Source: Colias croceus (Eukaryota; Arthropoda; Insecta; Lepidoptera; Pieridae). Taken from it: a stretch of DNA of 64,000 nucleotides. A model generated the notes under the pieces. It searched no databases, was not told the origin of the DNA, and saw only the letters and a list, made by a program, of their open reading frames with translations. Location: NCBI RefSeq assembly GCF_905220415.1, contig NC_059541.1, positions 508,501 to 572,500 of the forward strand, given 5' to 3'. The translations under genes were made by a program, and so were the position numbers. Position 1 is the stretch's first letter. The number at the start of each line of letters is the position of its first letter. Shown here in pieces: positions 42,901-45,800 of the stretch.

Positions 42901-45514
42901 ACAGGCGAAGCCAGGGTGGACCGCTAGTAATTTATATTTGTGACATTTTATAGAACACAATCCGTAAAGTTACAAAGGTTTGCCCAGTTGTAGCACTGCT
43001 ATAGCTAAAATAATTTACAGGCTATGCTCTACATTGAGGTTATTACTAAAAGTTTTAGGTTCTGCGAACCCTATGTATTGACAGACATTTGTGACCGAAA
43101 CACTGATGGATTTTCTGAGCATCAAGTGACAAACAGAGATTGAAAACATTTTTCATCATTCAGTATTGAACTCGAGACATTTCGCTTAAAATATTTTTTT
43201 GAAGTGTGACCAAATACAGACTAATAAAATTTTAAAATATAATGATATTCAAAGTGATAAAATATGAAAGTTAAATTATTCAATTGATTACTCAATACTA
43301 TAACGAATTAATTTTACCTAAAGAGGAACTTGAGAAAGTTGACATTATTTTGTATATCGAGTGTTATTAAATAGTTTATTTTTTATGAATATTCGTGATA
43401 ATGCATGGGCATTCATGGGATTATATATCAATTCCGAAATTTGTGTACTTAATAAGAATAAGCAAATTATACATAGAGCTGAAGATAATTAATTCTAAAA
43501 AAAAGAAGACAAAATTATTCGAAATTTATCTCGAAATTTTCTCATTTCTAATTGTAATTCTGAACTCATTGACGCGCTAGTTTTATTCATGTAATTAAGC
43601 TCTGTGAATAGAATACAAGAGATATAACAGGTAATTATACGAAGATGCTCTCACGAGTTCGCTGACTGAGCTATTGTATCAATGGACCCTTTACATAATA
43701 ATAAAAGTAGTACGAGTAATAAAAACTTCGCAAAATTAAGAAACATTTCACAACAGTCAACATTATTCAAAATTTTAACTACGTGAATGCACGCAATTAG
43801 TGCCAAATGGACTAGATTTTATTAATCCGGGATTCTATATATATATGGTATTGCAGATAAAATCGGTGCGGCTTTGAAATCATTAAATCAAAGAAAGCCG
43901 TAATCGCAGCCGCATTATTTAGACATTTATGTAACTACAGCTTATCTGTGTACGACAGATCGTAAACAATGCGTTTGCTCCACTTGGACTCACTTCCTGG
44001 ATTCATAATTATCATTTAGGAGCGATATCCCACGTTTTTCCACATGTATTAGGTACCAATTTACGAATGTTCTTTCCAATTACCATCTACAATTTTGTCT
44101 GATCTGCTTTAAATTTATAATTTCTAATCGGTTCTGTTATTTTTGTGCTATCGAATATAAAATCATCTAAAAATAATTTTAAAACTTTCGCGTTTATAAT
44201 ATTAGTAAAGAAAATAACACACGGTTACACCGTAACGGTTTCTTATGAATAAATTAAAGTTACGTATTAGACAGGTGATCGTGCTAAATTATGATAGATG
44301 TAAAATATATTGAGAGCAACAAACCGTTTCCTCCAGTTTTGGATAAAGCTCCAGTCACACTGTTCGTCGTCGTCCAACACTGTAGCTTCGTGTGGCTCCA
44401 CACCACTCCCACCGTGCACTATTTCTACAAGCTGACGAGCTCGTTCAAAATTCCCTTCAAATTCGACTATTAAGAACCCATCAGAGCTCATCGTTTCACG
44501 GACATCCTTTTTATAAGTCGCGTCATTTATCGGCACTGGCTCAGGTACTTCTTCAGTCTTTATTTCAGAATAAATAGCCTCTGGCACTTCCACTTCAGAT
44601 ACGAGTTGTGTTCCTCCACCCTTATCTACTTCCCTCCCGATACCGAGATTATTCGCGTCCTCCATTTCGTGATTTGCATAAATCACTTCCTCTTTCTGGA
44701 TTTTCTCCTGTGCTTGTTTTATTTCTTCTCTTTTCTCCTCATTGTGTTTACGGATGAGGGAATCGCCAAAGTAAATAACAACTTTGTTGTTATTTTGTGT
44801 AATTTTATTGGCCAAGCCCACATCTTGTGTCTTTCTCCTTTTTTCGTGAGATAATCTTTCAGCCAGTTCGTCATAGCAAGGAGGACGATTGTTGTATGGC
44901 TTCTTATCGGCCGCTTTATTTTCAGCGATTTTCTTTTCAACGCTTTGATAAACGGGTGGGCGACAGCATTCATCATATTTCGAGTTCCATTGCTTCGGTT
45001 CACTATAAATATGTTCTAAGGAAGTAGAATTTTTTGGTAACGGCACATATTTTTCATGGACATTTTTAGAGCTCGATTGCTCAGTTTTTCTAAAATTTAA
45101 AACACTACGCCTAACATTAGATTCAGGCGCATCACTTATTTTTTTCGATTTCGAGTTACCGAGCAGTTTGAACAACGGCTTATGTTCAACATGCTTCATC
45201 CTGTCCGTGCTGGGAGCCTTCCGTAAAGCGTAGGGAGGCTCCTCGGAGGGCTGCTGATACAGCTGTTCGCAGCTGGTAGACTTGTGTTTCGGGACACGCG
45301 GTTTCCCTGGAGCGAGTGGCTCACGGCCCTGCCAGTGTCGCACTGAAAGCCTGGCTGCTCCTCTTATGAATTTCATAGGTTCCCATGCGTCAGATTTTTT
45401 GAGTATGAAATTTTCACACATGTTGTGTTTGTTCGGGGGTTTGCGGGTGTCAGCGGCGCGACAAGACTGAAGCTCACGACAGAGGAAACAAGAACACCGC
45501 GCGGAACACAGCAT
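9063..45514 (-). CDS. ABTB2: ABTB2/BTBD11-like gene: ankyrin repeat and BTB/POZ protein, 24 coding exons (gene span)
   Basis: Splicing 24 exons (45514-44325, 35609-35431, 30742-30561, 23432-23280, 22906-22771, 22231-22108, 20616-20485, 20046-19920, 19540-19395, 18952-18765, 18169-18035, 17538-17333, 16974-16760, 15961-15736, 15395-15263, 14376-14231, 13813-13686, 13232-13027, 12684-12557, 12302-12216, 11057-10900, 10498-10336, 9905-9723, 9263-9063) gives 4872 nt in one frame, 1623 residues. Order: disordered N-terminus (1 to about 600), histone-fold-like region (about 610-850), Ser/Gly linker, ankyrin repeats (about 1040-1290), BTB domain plus BACK-like helices (about 1430-1620). This order matches vertebrate ABTB2 (BPOZ2) and BTBD11/ABTB3 (about 1000-1100 residues); the insect protein is longer at the N-terminus. 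Such BTB proteins are thought to act as adaptors, some for Cullin-3 ubiquitin ligases. I cannot say which of the two paralogues is closer. Confidence 0.9.
9266..9722 (-). other. ABTB intron 23
   Basis: A short intron largely taken up by a repeat copy (about 9560-9716) that ends within a few bases of the exon 23 donor GTAACT. A short piece near 9294 (CAAAGTCAAACATTTATTTA) resembles the LINE or SINE tail at 48326. Confidence 0.7.
9555..9716. repeat. Interspersed repeat, copy 1 of 2 in this window
   Basis: It shares GGAAGGAAGGTGGAA, CTCGACCAGTCTACT, and a near-identical stretch including AAACTTGTATTTATGCTCTG and TAGCGAAAACATTT, ending in GGTGTCGCTACAT, with the copy at 17618-17780. It is about 160 bp with no coding capacity. 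The family is unknown to me. Confidence 0.75.
9723..9905 (-). CDS. ABTB2: ABTB exon 23: BTB domain C-terminal part and BACK-like helices
   Basis: 61 codons in phase 0/0, acceptor CCCCACAG and donor GTAACT. It begins QVMQYLYAGG, the typical BTB FEQVLQYLYTG-type strand-helix, and continues through LEVLAAASFFQLLPLQRYCE to LVSVYIHAK. These residues (about 1497-1557) form the BTB dimer-interface and BACK-like helices of the family. Confidence 0.93.
10336..10498 (-). CDS. ABTB2: ABTB exon 22: BTB/POZ core
   Basis: 163 nt; the first base completes Arg with the CG of exon 21. It encodes VEGRLFYGHKIVLVSESPRL..., the conserved BTB core (VEG-x-L/F-x-x-HK-x-VL), an Ala/Pro-rich insert (APPRAADGSPPAS), then VQINDIRYHIFE. 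The acceptor CCCGTAG has a weak pyrimidine tract; the donor is GTAAAC. Confidence 0.92.
10500..10899 (-). other. ABTB intron 21
   Basis: A 400-bp AT-rich intron. Nothing else is seen in it. Confidence 0.6.
10900..11057 (-). CDS. ABTB2: ABTB exon 21: start of BTB domain
   Basis: 158 nt, phase 0 start and CG left over. It encodes KEGTVLLLADILCACYGWE, a Pro/Ala-rich linker, then VDVSYVNNPELADVTFR, the classic BTB opening (N-P-x-L-A-D-V-T-F). Very GC-rich compared with its introns. Donor GTGAGT, acceptor CTTACAG. Confidence 0.92.
11085..11710. repeat. Degenerate minisatellite in ABTB intron 20 with a 103-bp duplication
   Basis: Variants of ACGCTGACACATACATC recur about every 15-20 bases across some 600 bp. 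Within it a 103-bp block is tandemly duplicated almost perfectly: TTCGCTGACACACGCTTCGA opens at 11108 and again at 11211. The block contains AAGATATACACTACGCTGAT and ACTGTGTCAAACATAGATGC in both copies. Both strands are open for long stretches, but this follows from the repeat and is not evidence of coding. Confidence 0.85.
11731..11994. mobile_element. 264-bp TTAA-flanked inverted-repeat element with a 54-bp perfect palindrome
   Basis: It lies between two TTAA sites (11727-11730 and 11995-11998). The ends share CTACACCACCGAAACTAGCG and TTTTTTTACTCC in inverted orientation. Near the right end, 11887-11940 is a perfect 54-bp palindrome centred on AAAAGTGGCCACTTTT. TTAA flanks suggest piggyBac-type insertion, but the terminal bases (GAGGCC, GGCGAC) are not the usual CCC, so the superfamily is open. 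It is in ABTB intron 20. Confidence 0.75.
12216..12302 (-). CDS. ABTB2: ABTB exon 20
   Basis: 29 codons in phase 0/0, acceptor TTCCAG and donor GTGAGT. It encodes VCPSDDSHYSKQFIYECLPL followed by LFNILRYSK, a helical segment between the ankyrin and BTB parts. The junction with exon 21 reads RYSK-KEGTV. Confidence 0.9.
12557..12684 (-). CDS. ABTB2: ABTB exon 19
   Basis: 128 nt, acceptor TCTTACAG, donor GTGAGA. AT joins the G of exon 18 to give Asp. It encodes DITLELRALGVPWSLHAW, then LSLAAAADASLDHVIDQLLQDFLQ-type helices. It links the ankyrin block to the BTB domain. Confidence 0.9.
13027..13232 (-). CDS. ABTB2: ABTB exon 18
   Basis: 206 nt; acceptor CGCTACAG and donor GTGAGC. C completes Ser with AG of exon 17, giving CYSAVAVCCAHGRRACLRAA. 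A Gly-rich loop, then ALAEGAPPAAGRPPPFTKLQ and ALYCAAETGHLG. The C-terminal helix pair looks like a further ankyrin-type unit; the Gly/Pro insert is probably a flexible loop. Confidence 0.9.
13686..13813 (-). CDS. ABTB2: ABTB exon 17: ankyrin repeat
   Basis: 128 nt, phase 0 start, AG left over, donor GTAAGC, acceptor TTTCAG. MACGVGNLELVQLLLSHGAD is a clear ankyrin helix pair (G-x-x-E-L-V-x-L-L-L-x-x-G-A-D-P), followed by LNDALCYSAAAQYGCY. Confidence 0.93.
14231..14376 (-). CDS. ABTB2: ABTB exon 16: ankyrin repeats
   Basis: 146 nt, acceptor CACCACAG, donor GTATAA. GT joins G of exon 15 for Gly: GWTALVYACSGS, a Gly/Ala loop, AARRLLAAGARVDGAPARGD, then TITPLQ that joins MACGVGN of exon 17 (TPLQMACGVG, the typical ankyrin TPLH-x-A start). 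The conserved G-W-T-A-L and LLAAGA blocks mark it. Confidence 0.93.
14700..14917 (-). mobile_element. Non-autonomous Helitron, copy c
   Basis: Minus-strand copy: 5' TCCTACTAGTAATATTATAA, 3' hairpin (GGGCGAAGCTGCGGGCGG) and CTAG at 14700-14703. Same family as the copy at 2788, in ABTB intron 15. Confidence 0.7.
15075..15230. repeat. Short direct repeat of about 115-bp period
   Basis: TTTAACGGATGTCATATAACTACTAATTT near 15078 recurs as ATTAACGGATGTTATATATTGTAACTACTAATTT near 15186, with inverted ATGTTATTTAA words between. It looks like a decayed repeat or MITE remnant in ABTB intron 15. Confidence 0.5.
15263..15395 (-). CDS. ABTB2: ABTB exon 15: ankyrin repeat and Ser/Ala loop
   Basis: 133 nt, acceptor CATTCCAG, donor GTGAGT. 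MLLEAGADPNIETGG finishes the ankyrin unit begun in exon 14 (DDQVVA-MLLEAGADPN). The rest is a low-complexity loop ending STYTPPTAG, which shows no vertebrate-like pattern that I recognise. Confidence 0.92.
15736..15961 (-). CDS. ABTB2: ABTB exon 14: first ankyrin repeats
   Basis: 226 nt, acceptor TTTCCAG, donor GTGAGT. G completes the Thr codon of exon 13 (PIT-LEEAIEPAW). It encodes helices RAALGLAQRALLSGRPDLL and then ATDAMGMTVLMKAALNGDDQ, a textbook ankyrin loop and first helix. GC-rich. Confidence 0.92.
16589..16734 (-). CDS. ABTB2: Candidate mutually exclusive duplicate of ABTB exon 13 (exon 13b)
   Basis: Positions 16589-16713 are a tandem copy of 16760-16884. Over 41 codons the two differ at 15 synonymous codons and only 2 amino acids (Leu/Met, Ala/Thr), so the copy has evolved as coding DNA. 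It keeps the donor GTGAGT in the same phase (AC left over). An AG at 16735-16736 (TTATAG, then TGG) would give a 146-nt exon that is open and in phase 0, like exon 13. It could therefore replace exon 13 between exons 12 and 14. The two cannot be joined in series: only about 23-33 nt lie between them and the unspliced frame hits TGA at the exon 13 donor. The acceptor has a poor pyrimidine tract, so use is not proven. Confidence 0.6.
16760..16974 (-). CDS. ABTB2: ABTB exon 13
   Basis: 215 nt, acceptor CTCCCCAG, donor GTGAGT, phase 0 start with AC left over. It encodes LEHTTNGSACGAAGALWGER, LPPLGEWLRVARAHAALRPP and ADDVLQAARLLLPHADCPPR. The helical second half precedes the ankyrin block. Its 3' 125 nt are duplicated downstream (16589-16713). 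Confidence 0.9.
17333..17538 (-). CDS. ABTB2: ABTB exon 12
   Basis: 206 nt, acceptor GTCTCCAG, donor GTTAGT. GA joins G of exon 11 as Gly. A Ser/Gly-rich start (GSGTSGSNTSSADSAGSMSS) is followed by ordered helices ELRAVLRQLVGRHPPLSPAG and RALYYFMRCSQ. The Ser/Gly part is probably a flexible linker between histone-fold and ankyrin parts. Confidence 0.9.
17618..17780. repeat. Interspersed repeat, copy 2 of 2 in this window
   Basis: Matches the copy at 9555-9716 over the shared GGAAGGAAGGTGGAA start, the CTCGACCAGTCTACT block, the AACTTGTATTTATGCTCTGT block and the end GGTGTCGCTACAT. This copy has extra bases (CGCTTGCGCGATTAGAACGA) before the end. Same orientation, in ABTB intron 11. Confidence 0.75.
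18035..18169 (-). CDS. ABTB2: ABTB exon 11: Ser/Gly linker
   Basis: 135 nt, acceptor TTTGTAG, donor GTAAGT; GG in, G out. It encodes ALSLSRWESMSSLGSGSGSS, then RPDHRQLGLSHDSGITTNGSG. The SLSRWESM and LSHDSGI words look like conserved short motifs in an otherwise low-complexity linker. Confidence 0.88.
18367..18735. mobile_element. MITE with imperfect inverted termini (about 370 bp)
   Basis: Left words CCTGAATTATGCTGAAGGTTACC and AGTGGAACCGCAT match the inverted right words CCTGCATTACGCTGAAGCTTACC and AGTGGAACCGCAT. The inside holds an inverted pair of CTTTCGAACATCA. Termini are blurred and no clear target duplication is left. It ends about 30 bp from the exon 10 donor. Confidence 0.6.
18765..18952 (-). 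CDS. ABTB2: ABTB exon 10
   Basis: 188 nt, acceptor TTCTTCCAG, donor GTATGT. A completes Glu (FVHE-YAAVYLCAGMETLLEEIA). Helices LLEEIALIAGAG and HAVATCADLWGLLQPYSHLN complete a histone-fold-like region. ABTB2-family proteins have such a fold N-terminal to their ankyrin repeats. Confidence 0.92.
19395..19540 (-). CDS. ABTB2: ABTB exon 9
   Basis: 146 nt, acceptor CCGTCAG, donor GTGAGT. Phase 0 start GCGRAGTMYATSGSAARRLG, then APGRFLRWMLDVRVASFVHE. The RFLRWMLD-x-RVA-x-FVHE helix is typical of the family. Very GC-rich; antisense frames over it are shadows. Confidence 0.92.
19920..20046 (-). CDS. ABTB2: ABTB exon 8: histone-fold core
   Basis: 127 nt, acceptor ATTTTCAG, donor GTAAAT. A completes Arg. 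ALVRIAREAQRLSQNFGFCS, KHEVAGAFRIILSTPLADSC. This alternation (helix with IAREAQRL, loop, HEV-x-x-A-x-RIIL) resembles the central helix and following helix of histone-fold proteins. Confidence 0.92.
20232..20475 (-). mobile_element. LINE reverse-transcriptase fragment, minus strand
   Basis: On the minus strand the reading contains VDIDLAIAFDTIS (RT block with AFD) from about 20465, and after stops GIPQGSVLGPTLFL near 20270. It begins only about 10-15 bases after the exon 7 donor GTACAG. Sense orientation relative to the ABTB gene. Confidence 0.7.
20485..20616 (-). CDS. ABTB2: ABTB exon 7
   Basis: 132 nt, acceptor TTAAACAG, donor GTACAG; G in, AG out. LVELRVVPWTAAEIARLLAA, GRCRELAARLAPDTPPRLAY, LLQR. 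The VVPWT word and helices match the start of the ABTB2-family histone-fold region. The exon is sandwiched between LINE fragments in opposite orientations. Confidence 0.92.
20880..22092 (+). mobile_element. 5'-truncated LINE (non-LTR) with pentanucleotide tail
   Basis: The plus strand reads GPLLFLICINDLPDIMDQKC and the catalytic FADD box near 21000, followed by the thumb and C-terminal part (21251-21793: ALRRLRKTVSFNAALTAYYG, SVIRYGIIFWGNS, NHIPKHIRELPKN). One frameshift separates the two open parts (near 21158-21250). The 3' end carries (ATTTC)n at about 22065-22090, as in several Jockey/R1-like LINEs. It is antisense to ABTB and fills most of intron 6, ending about 15 bases from the exon 6 donor. 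Confidence 0.88.
22108..22231 (-). CDS. ABTB2: ABTB exon 6
   Basis: 124 nt; not open as a long frame by itself, found by phase. Acceptor ATTCCAG, donor GTACTT; AG in, AG out. It encodes ENGSATDARRRRAPLVRQPS, LDTVCTNVTSADEFVWVDSH, N, and joins exon 7 as HNRLVELRVV. Without it exons 5 and 7 do not fit in phase. The EFVWVDSHNRLVELRVVPWT junction reads as one conserved segment. Confidence 0.9.
22452..22607. mobile_element. Small inverted-repeat element (probable MITE remnant)
   Basis: The left end GCCAGATAGAACGCGTACTTAGCG and the inverted right end GCCAGATGGGACACTTAGCG agree over most bases, with ATCAGA words further in. About 155 bp. No clear target duplication. In ABTB intron 5. Confidence 0.5.
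22771..22906 (-). CDS. ABTB2: ABTB exon 5
   Basis: 136 nt, acceptor ATATTCCAG, donor GTAATA; phase 0 in, G out. LQSPWPGGGGLEDIRSAIKQ, LTLRSRDSSSTATSASSAAG. The helix EDIRSAIKQLTLRS is probably ordered; the Ser/Ala tail is linker. Confidence 0.9.
23280..23432 (-). CDS. ABTB2: ABTB exon 4
   Basis: 51 codons in phase 0/0, acceptor ACTTCCAG, donor GTAAGG. NGVRECNSSSDENRSSGHAS, MSDSGG, then basic Pro-rich RRPRQPPHARTKHRPNK. Predicted disordered; SSGHASMSDSGG looks like a phosphorylation-rich motif. Confidence 0.9.
25993..27293 (-). mobile_element. Pogo/Tc1-mariner-type transposon remnant, 1301 bp, with TA target duplication
   Basis: The ends are a 26-bp inverted repeat with one mismatch (GGGGAGACCGAGGGGA..TTGAAACAA), flanked by TA on both sides. 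GTTGAAACA and GATGAAACA words recur below the ends. On the minus strand at about 26590-26710 an acidic run (EEEEE) is followed by SCCIYCMESCSNNRSKEKWA and QCLKCQWWARAHETCAGG. This Cys/His pattern (C-x2-C...W-x-x-C-x2-C-x2-W-A-H-x-x-C) is the PHD-like finger found at the C-terminus of pogo/Tigger-type DDE transposases. The DDE part is missing. Confidence 0.85.
28580..29556 (-). mobile_element. RTE-clade LINE, 5'-truncated, long open reverse-transcriptase end
   Basis: A 300-residue open frame (28595-29497), extending upstream in frame to about 29540, starts RTIQLQRG-like, then GVRQGDVISPKLFSNALEDI. The catalytic FADD box is HLRFADDIVIIAE, and the C-terminal domain has CILPVMTYGAETWTL and the VGRPAARWTDDLKK tail usual in RTE elements of Lepidoptera. 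After the stop the 3' end is GGCTGATGTGATGTGATGAA. The intact frame suggests a fairly young insertion, but the endonuclease and most of the polymerase N-terminus are missing. It lies in sense orientation in ABTB intron 3. Confidence 0.92.
30561..30742 (-). CDS. ABTB2: ABTB exon 3
   Basis: 182 nt, acceptor CCCATAG, donor GTGAGG; CA joins C of exon 2 as Pro. PNPEEQQPVTEDSPSTAQLK, PVSAVSQITVASSPVRSAPV, QSSYALERRKHDHRPEATPTQ (given in parts). Disordered Ser/Pro-rich segment; phase 0 out. Confidence 0.88.
30910..31517 (-). mobile_element. CR1/Jockey-like LINE 3' end with poly(A)
   Basis: The minus-strand frame (30987 to about 31517) reads YFKPAHRLQLYKAQVRPHME, then CSHLWAGAPQYQLLPLDRIQ, RRAARIVDD, FFLPRTVKLWNDLPP-type end. 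This is the usual C-terminus of lepidopteran CR1/Jockey ORF2. The tail ends in CATCAGGTGGCCCACCTG and a 30-A run (30910-30939 as T). Heavily 5'-truncated, in ABTB intron 2. Confidence 0.9.
31685..33360 (-). repeat. Helitron-type terminus plus tandem array of about 130-bp units
   Basis: The low end has the inverted signature CTAG with a GC hairpin (CTAGCTGTGCCCGCGACTTC). From about 31985 to 32700 six units of 127-141 bp repeat. Each has ATTCCCACTTTTACCCCTAT, then AAATGGATGAACCGATTTTG (near 32020, 32150, 32278, 32418, 32548 and 32688), and TTTGATATGCCACTTGGGTA. Towards 33300 there is ACAGACAAACAGACAAAC. It resembles an expanded non-autonomous Helitron; the far end is unclear. Confidence 0.65.
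33364..33575. repeat. Tandem duplication (period 121 bp) with GAT microsatellite
   Basis: TTTAATAATAACACCTGCTA and the following bases up to TATGTATTGATGATGAT occur at 33365 and again at 33486, nearly identical. Between them is a GAT run (33446-33484). Such a pattern suggests a recent slippage or unequal exchange at the microsatellite. Confidence 0.85.
35431..35609 (-). CDS. ABTB2: ABTB exon 2
   Basis: 179 nt, acceptor ATCTTCCAG, donor GTGAGT; G in (completes Arg), C out. PSSGSRPSDDTWCGAGVSGA, then RALRVRVAGAAPAHARRLSP, then a Pro/His run and PPPPTDPPAK. Very GC-rich, low complexity in the second half. It accepts both exon 1 and the exon at 50952-51095, which end in the same phase. Confidence 0.85.
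37895..38997. mobile_element. Foldback element, about 1.1 kb, with arms of about 370 bp
   Basis: The left arm (37895-38268) and right arm (38630-38997) are inverted copies at roughly 90 percent identity. Shared words include GGCTGGCCGCAGTGGTTGCG, TTAGTGCGCATCTTATCTGC and TCGAAATAAGTGAAATT. The loop (38270-38630) contains the repeat segment also found at 7140. No target duplication or coding region could be fixed. Confidence 0.8.
39495..39964 (+). mobile_element. Non-autonomous Helitron, long subfamily (470 bp)
   Basis: It starts TCTATACATATAATAAATCT, has GTCTGTCTGTCTGTATGTG, and ends GGAGACGCGGGCGAAAGCTAG followed by T. It has a different body from the 210-bp copies (AGCAGGGGGTGACACTGGAT). 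Confidence 0.65.
40994..41284. mobile_element. Small hAT-type MITE (291 bp) with perfect 8-bp target duplication
   Basis: The ends are CAGGGGTGAGCAACC and the inverted CAGGGATGAGCAACC, flanked by CACTAGAG at 40986-40993 and 41285-41292. GC-rich subterminal blocks (GGGCCGCA, GCGGCCC) lie inside. Ends of the form CAG-G-G-TGAGCAACC and an 8-bp duplication place it in the hAT superfamily. Confidence 0.9.
41898..42080 (+). mobile_element. Non-autonomous Helitron, copy d
   Basis: TCCATACTAATATTATAAAT start, GTCTGTCTGTCTGT, GGGCGAAGCCGGGGCGG hairpin and CTAG end. Slightly shortened in the middle. A second partial TCCATACTAA lies just before it. Confidence 0.7.
42319..42542 (+). mobile_element. Non-autonomous Helitron, copy e
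   Basis: TCTTACTAATAGGTATTATA start; ATCCCACGGGAACGGGAACT; GGGCGAAGCTGCGGGTGG hairpin and CTAG end. A diverged older copy. Confidence 0.65.
42770..42927 (+). mobile_element. Helitron-like fragment
   Basis: Only the end is clear: TACCACAGGCGAAGCCAGGG, then CTAG at 42924-42927. The 5' border is uncertain. Confidence 0.45.
44325..45514 (-). CDS. ABTB2: ABTB exon 1: long N-terminal coding exon
   Basis: An open exon of 1190 nt coding 396 residues plus CG that joins exon 2. The start chosen is the ATG at 45512-45514; an in-frame TAA lies upstream and the 5' flank is CpG-rich, as for a promoter. A second good ATG (MCENFILKKSDAWEPMKFIR) lies at residue 32. The sequence is charged and disordered. 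Two parallel motifs, STSCEQLYQQP (79-89) and STSLEHIYSEP (163-173), are joined by EVIYANH (276-282) and EAIYSEI (312-318). PPxY motifs, which bind WW domains, occur at RPPVY (185-189) and RPPCY (210-214). It ends ...CDWSFIQNWRKR with donor GTTTGT. I know no domain for it. Membership in the ABTB gene rests on strand, phase and order; it could also be an alternative first exon. Confidence 0.75.
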
Positions 45515-45800
45515 GACTGCGTGAGCGCACCGACCGCACTGCCGCCTCTTCGGCGACCACCGTTACTCCAAGAACCATTGTTTAGCCCCGCTACGGCGCT
45601 AACACACGATGCGATGCCGATTAGCGATACCGTTCAGATTCGGCGATCGTGTAACTCGCCGTAACCACCGTAACACCCGCCGAATGACGGCACCGTAACC
45701 TATGCTATAAGCGACTCCATAAAGTTTACGGTCGCTTTCTAAGTTTACGGCGGAACGAATTTAGGGCGGCCGAAGATGGTGGCTTATAAATAGCATTGGA
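45515..45800 (-). promoter_or_regulatory. Putative CpG-rich promoter of the ABTB exon 1 transcript
   Basis: Directly upstream of exon 1 the DNA turns CpG-rich for about 280 bp (GACCGCACTGCCGCC, repeated CGTAACC and CGCCG words), unlike the AT-rich surroundings. No TATA box is seen on the minus strand. This is an inference from base composition. Confidence 0.45.

Larger units (their letters stand above)
35610..44324 (-). other. ABTB intron 1
   Basis: An 8.7-kb AT-rich intron with a foldback element (37895-38997), five Helitron-like copies or fragments (39495-42927) and a small hAT element (40994-41284). No exon is seen. The stretches 35700-37890 and 42930-44320 show no recognised element. Confidence 0.7.
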
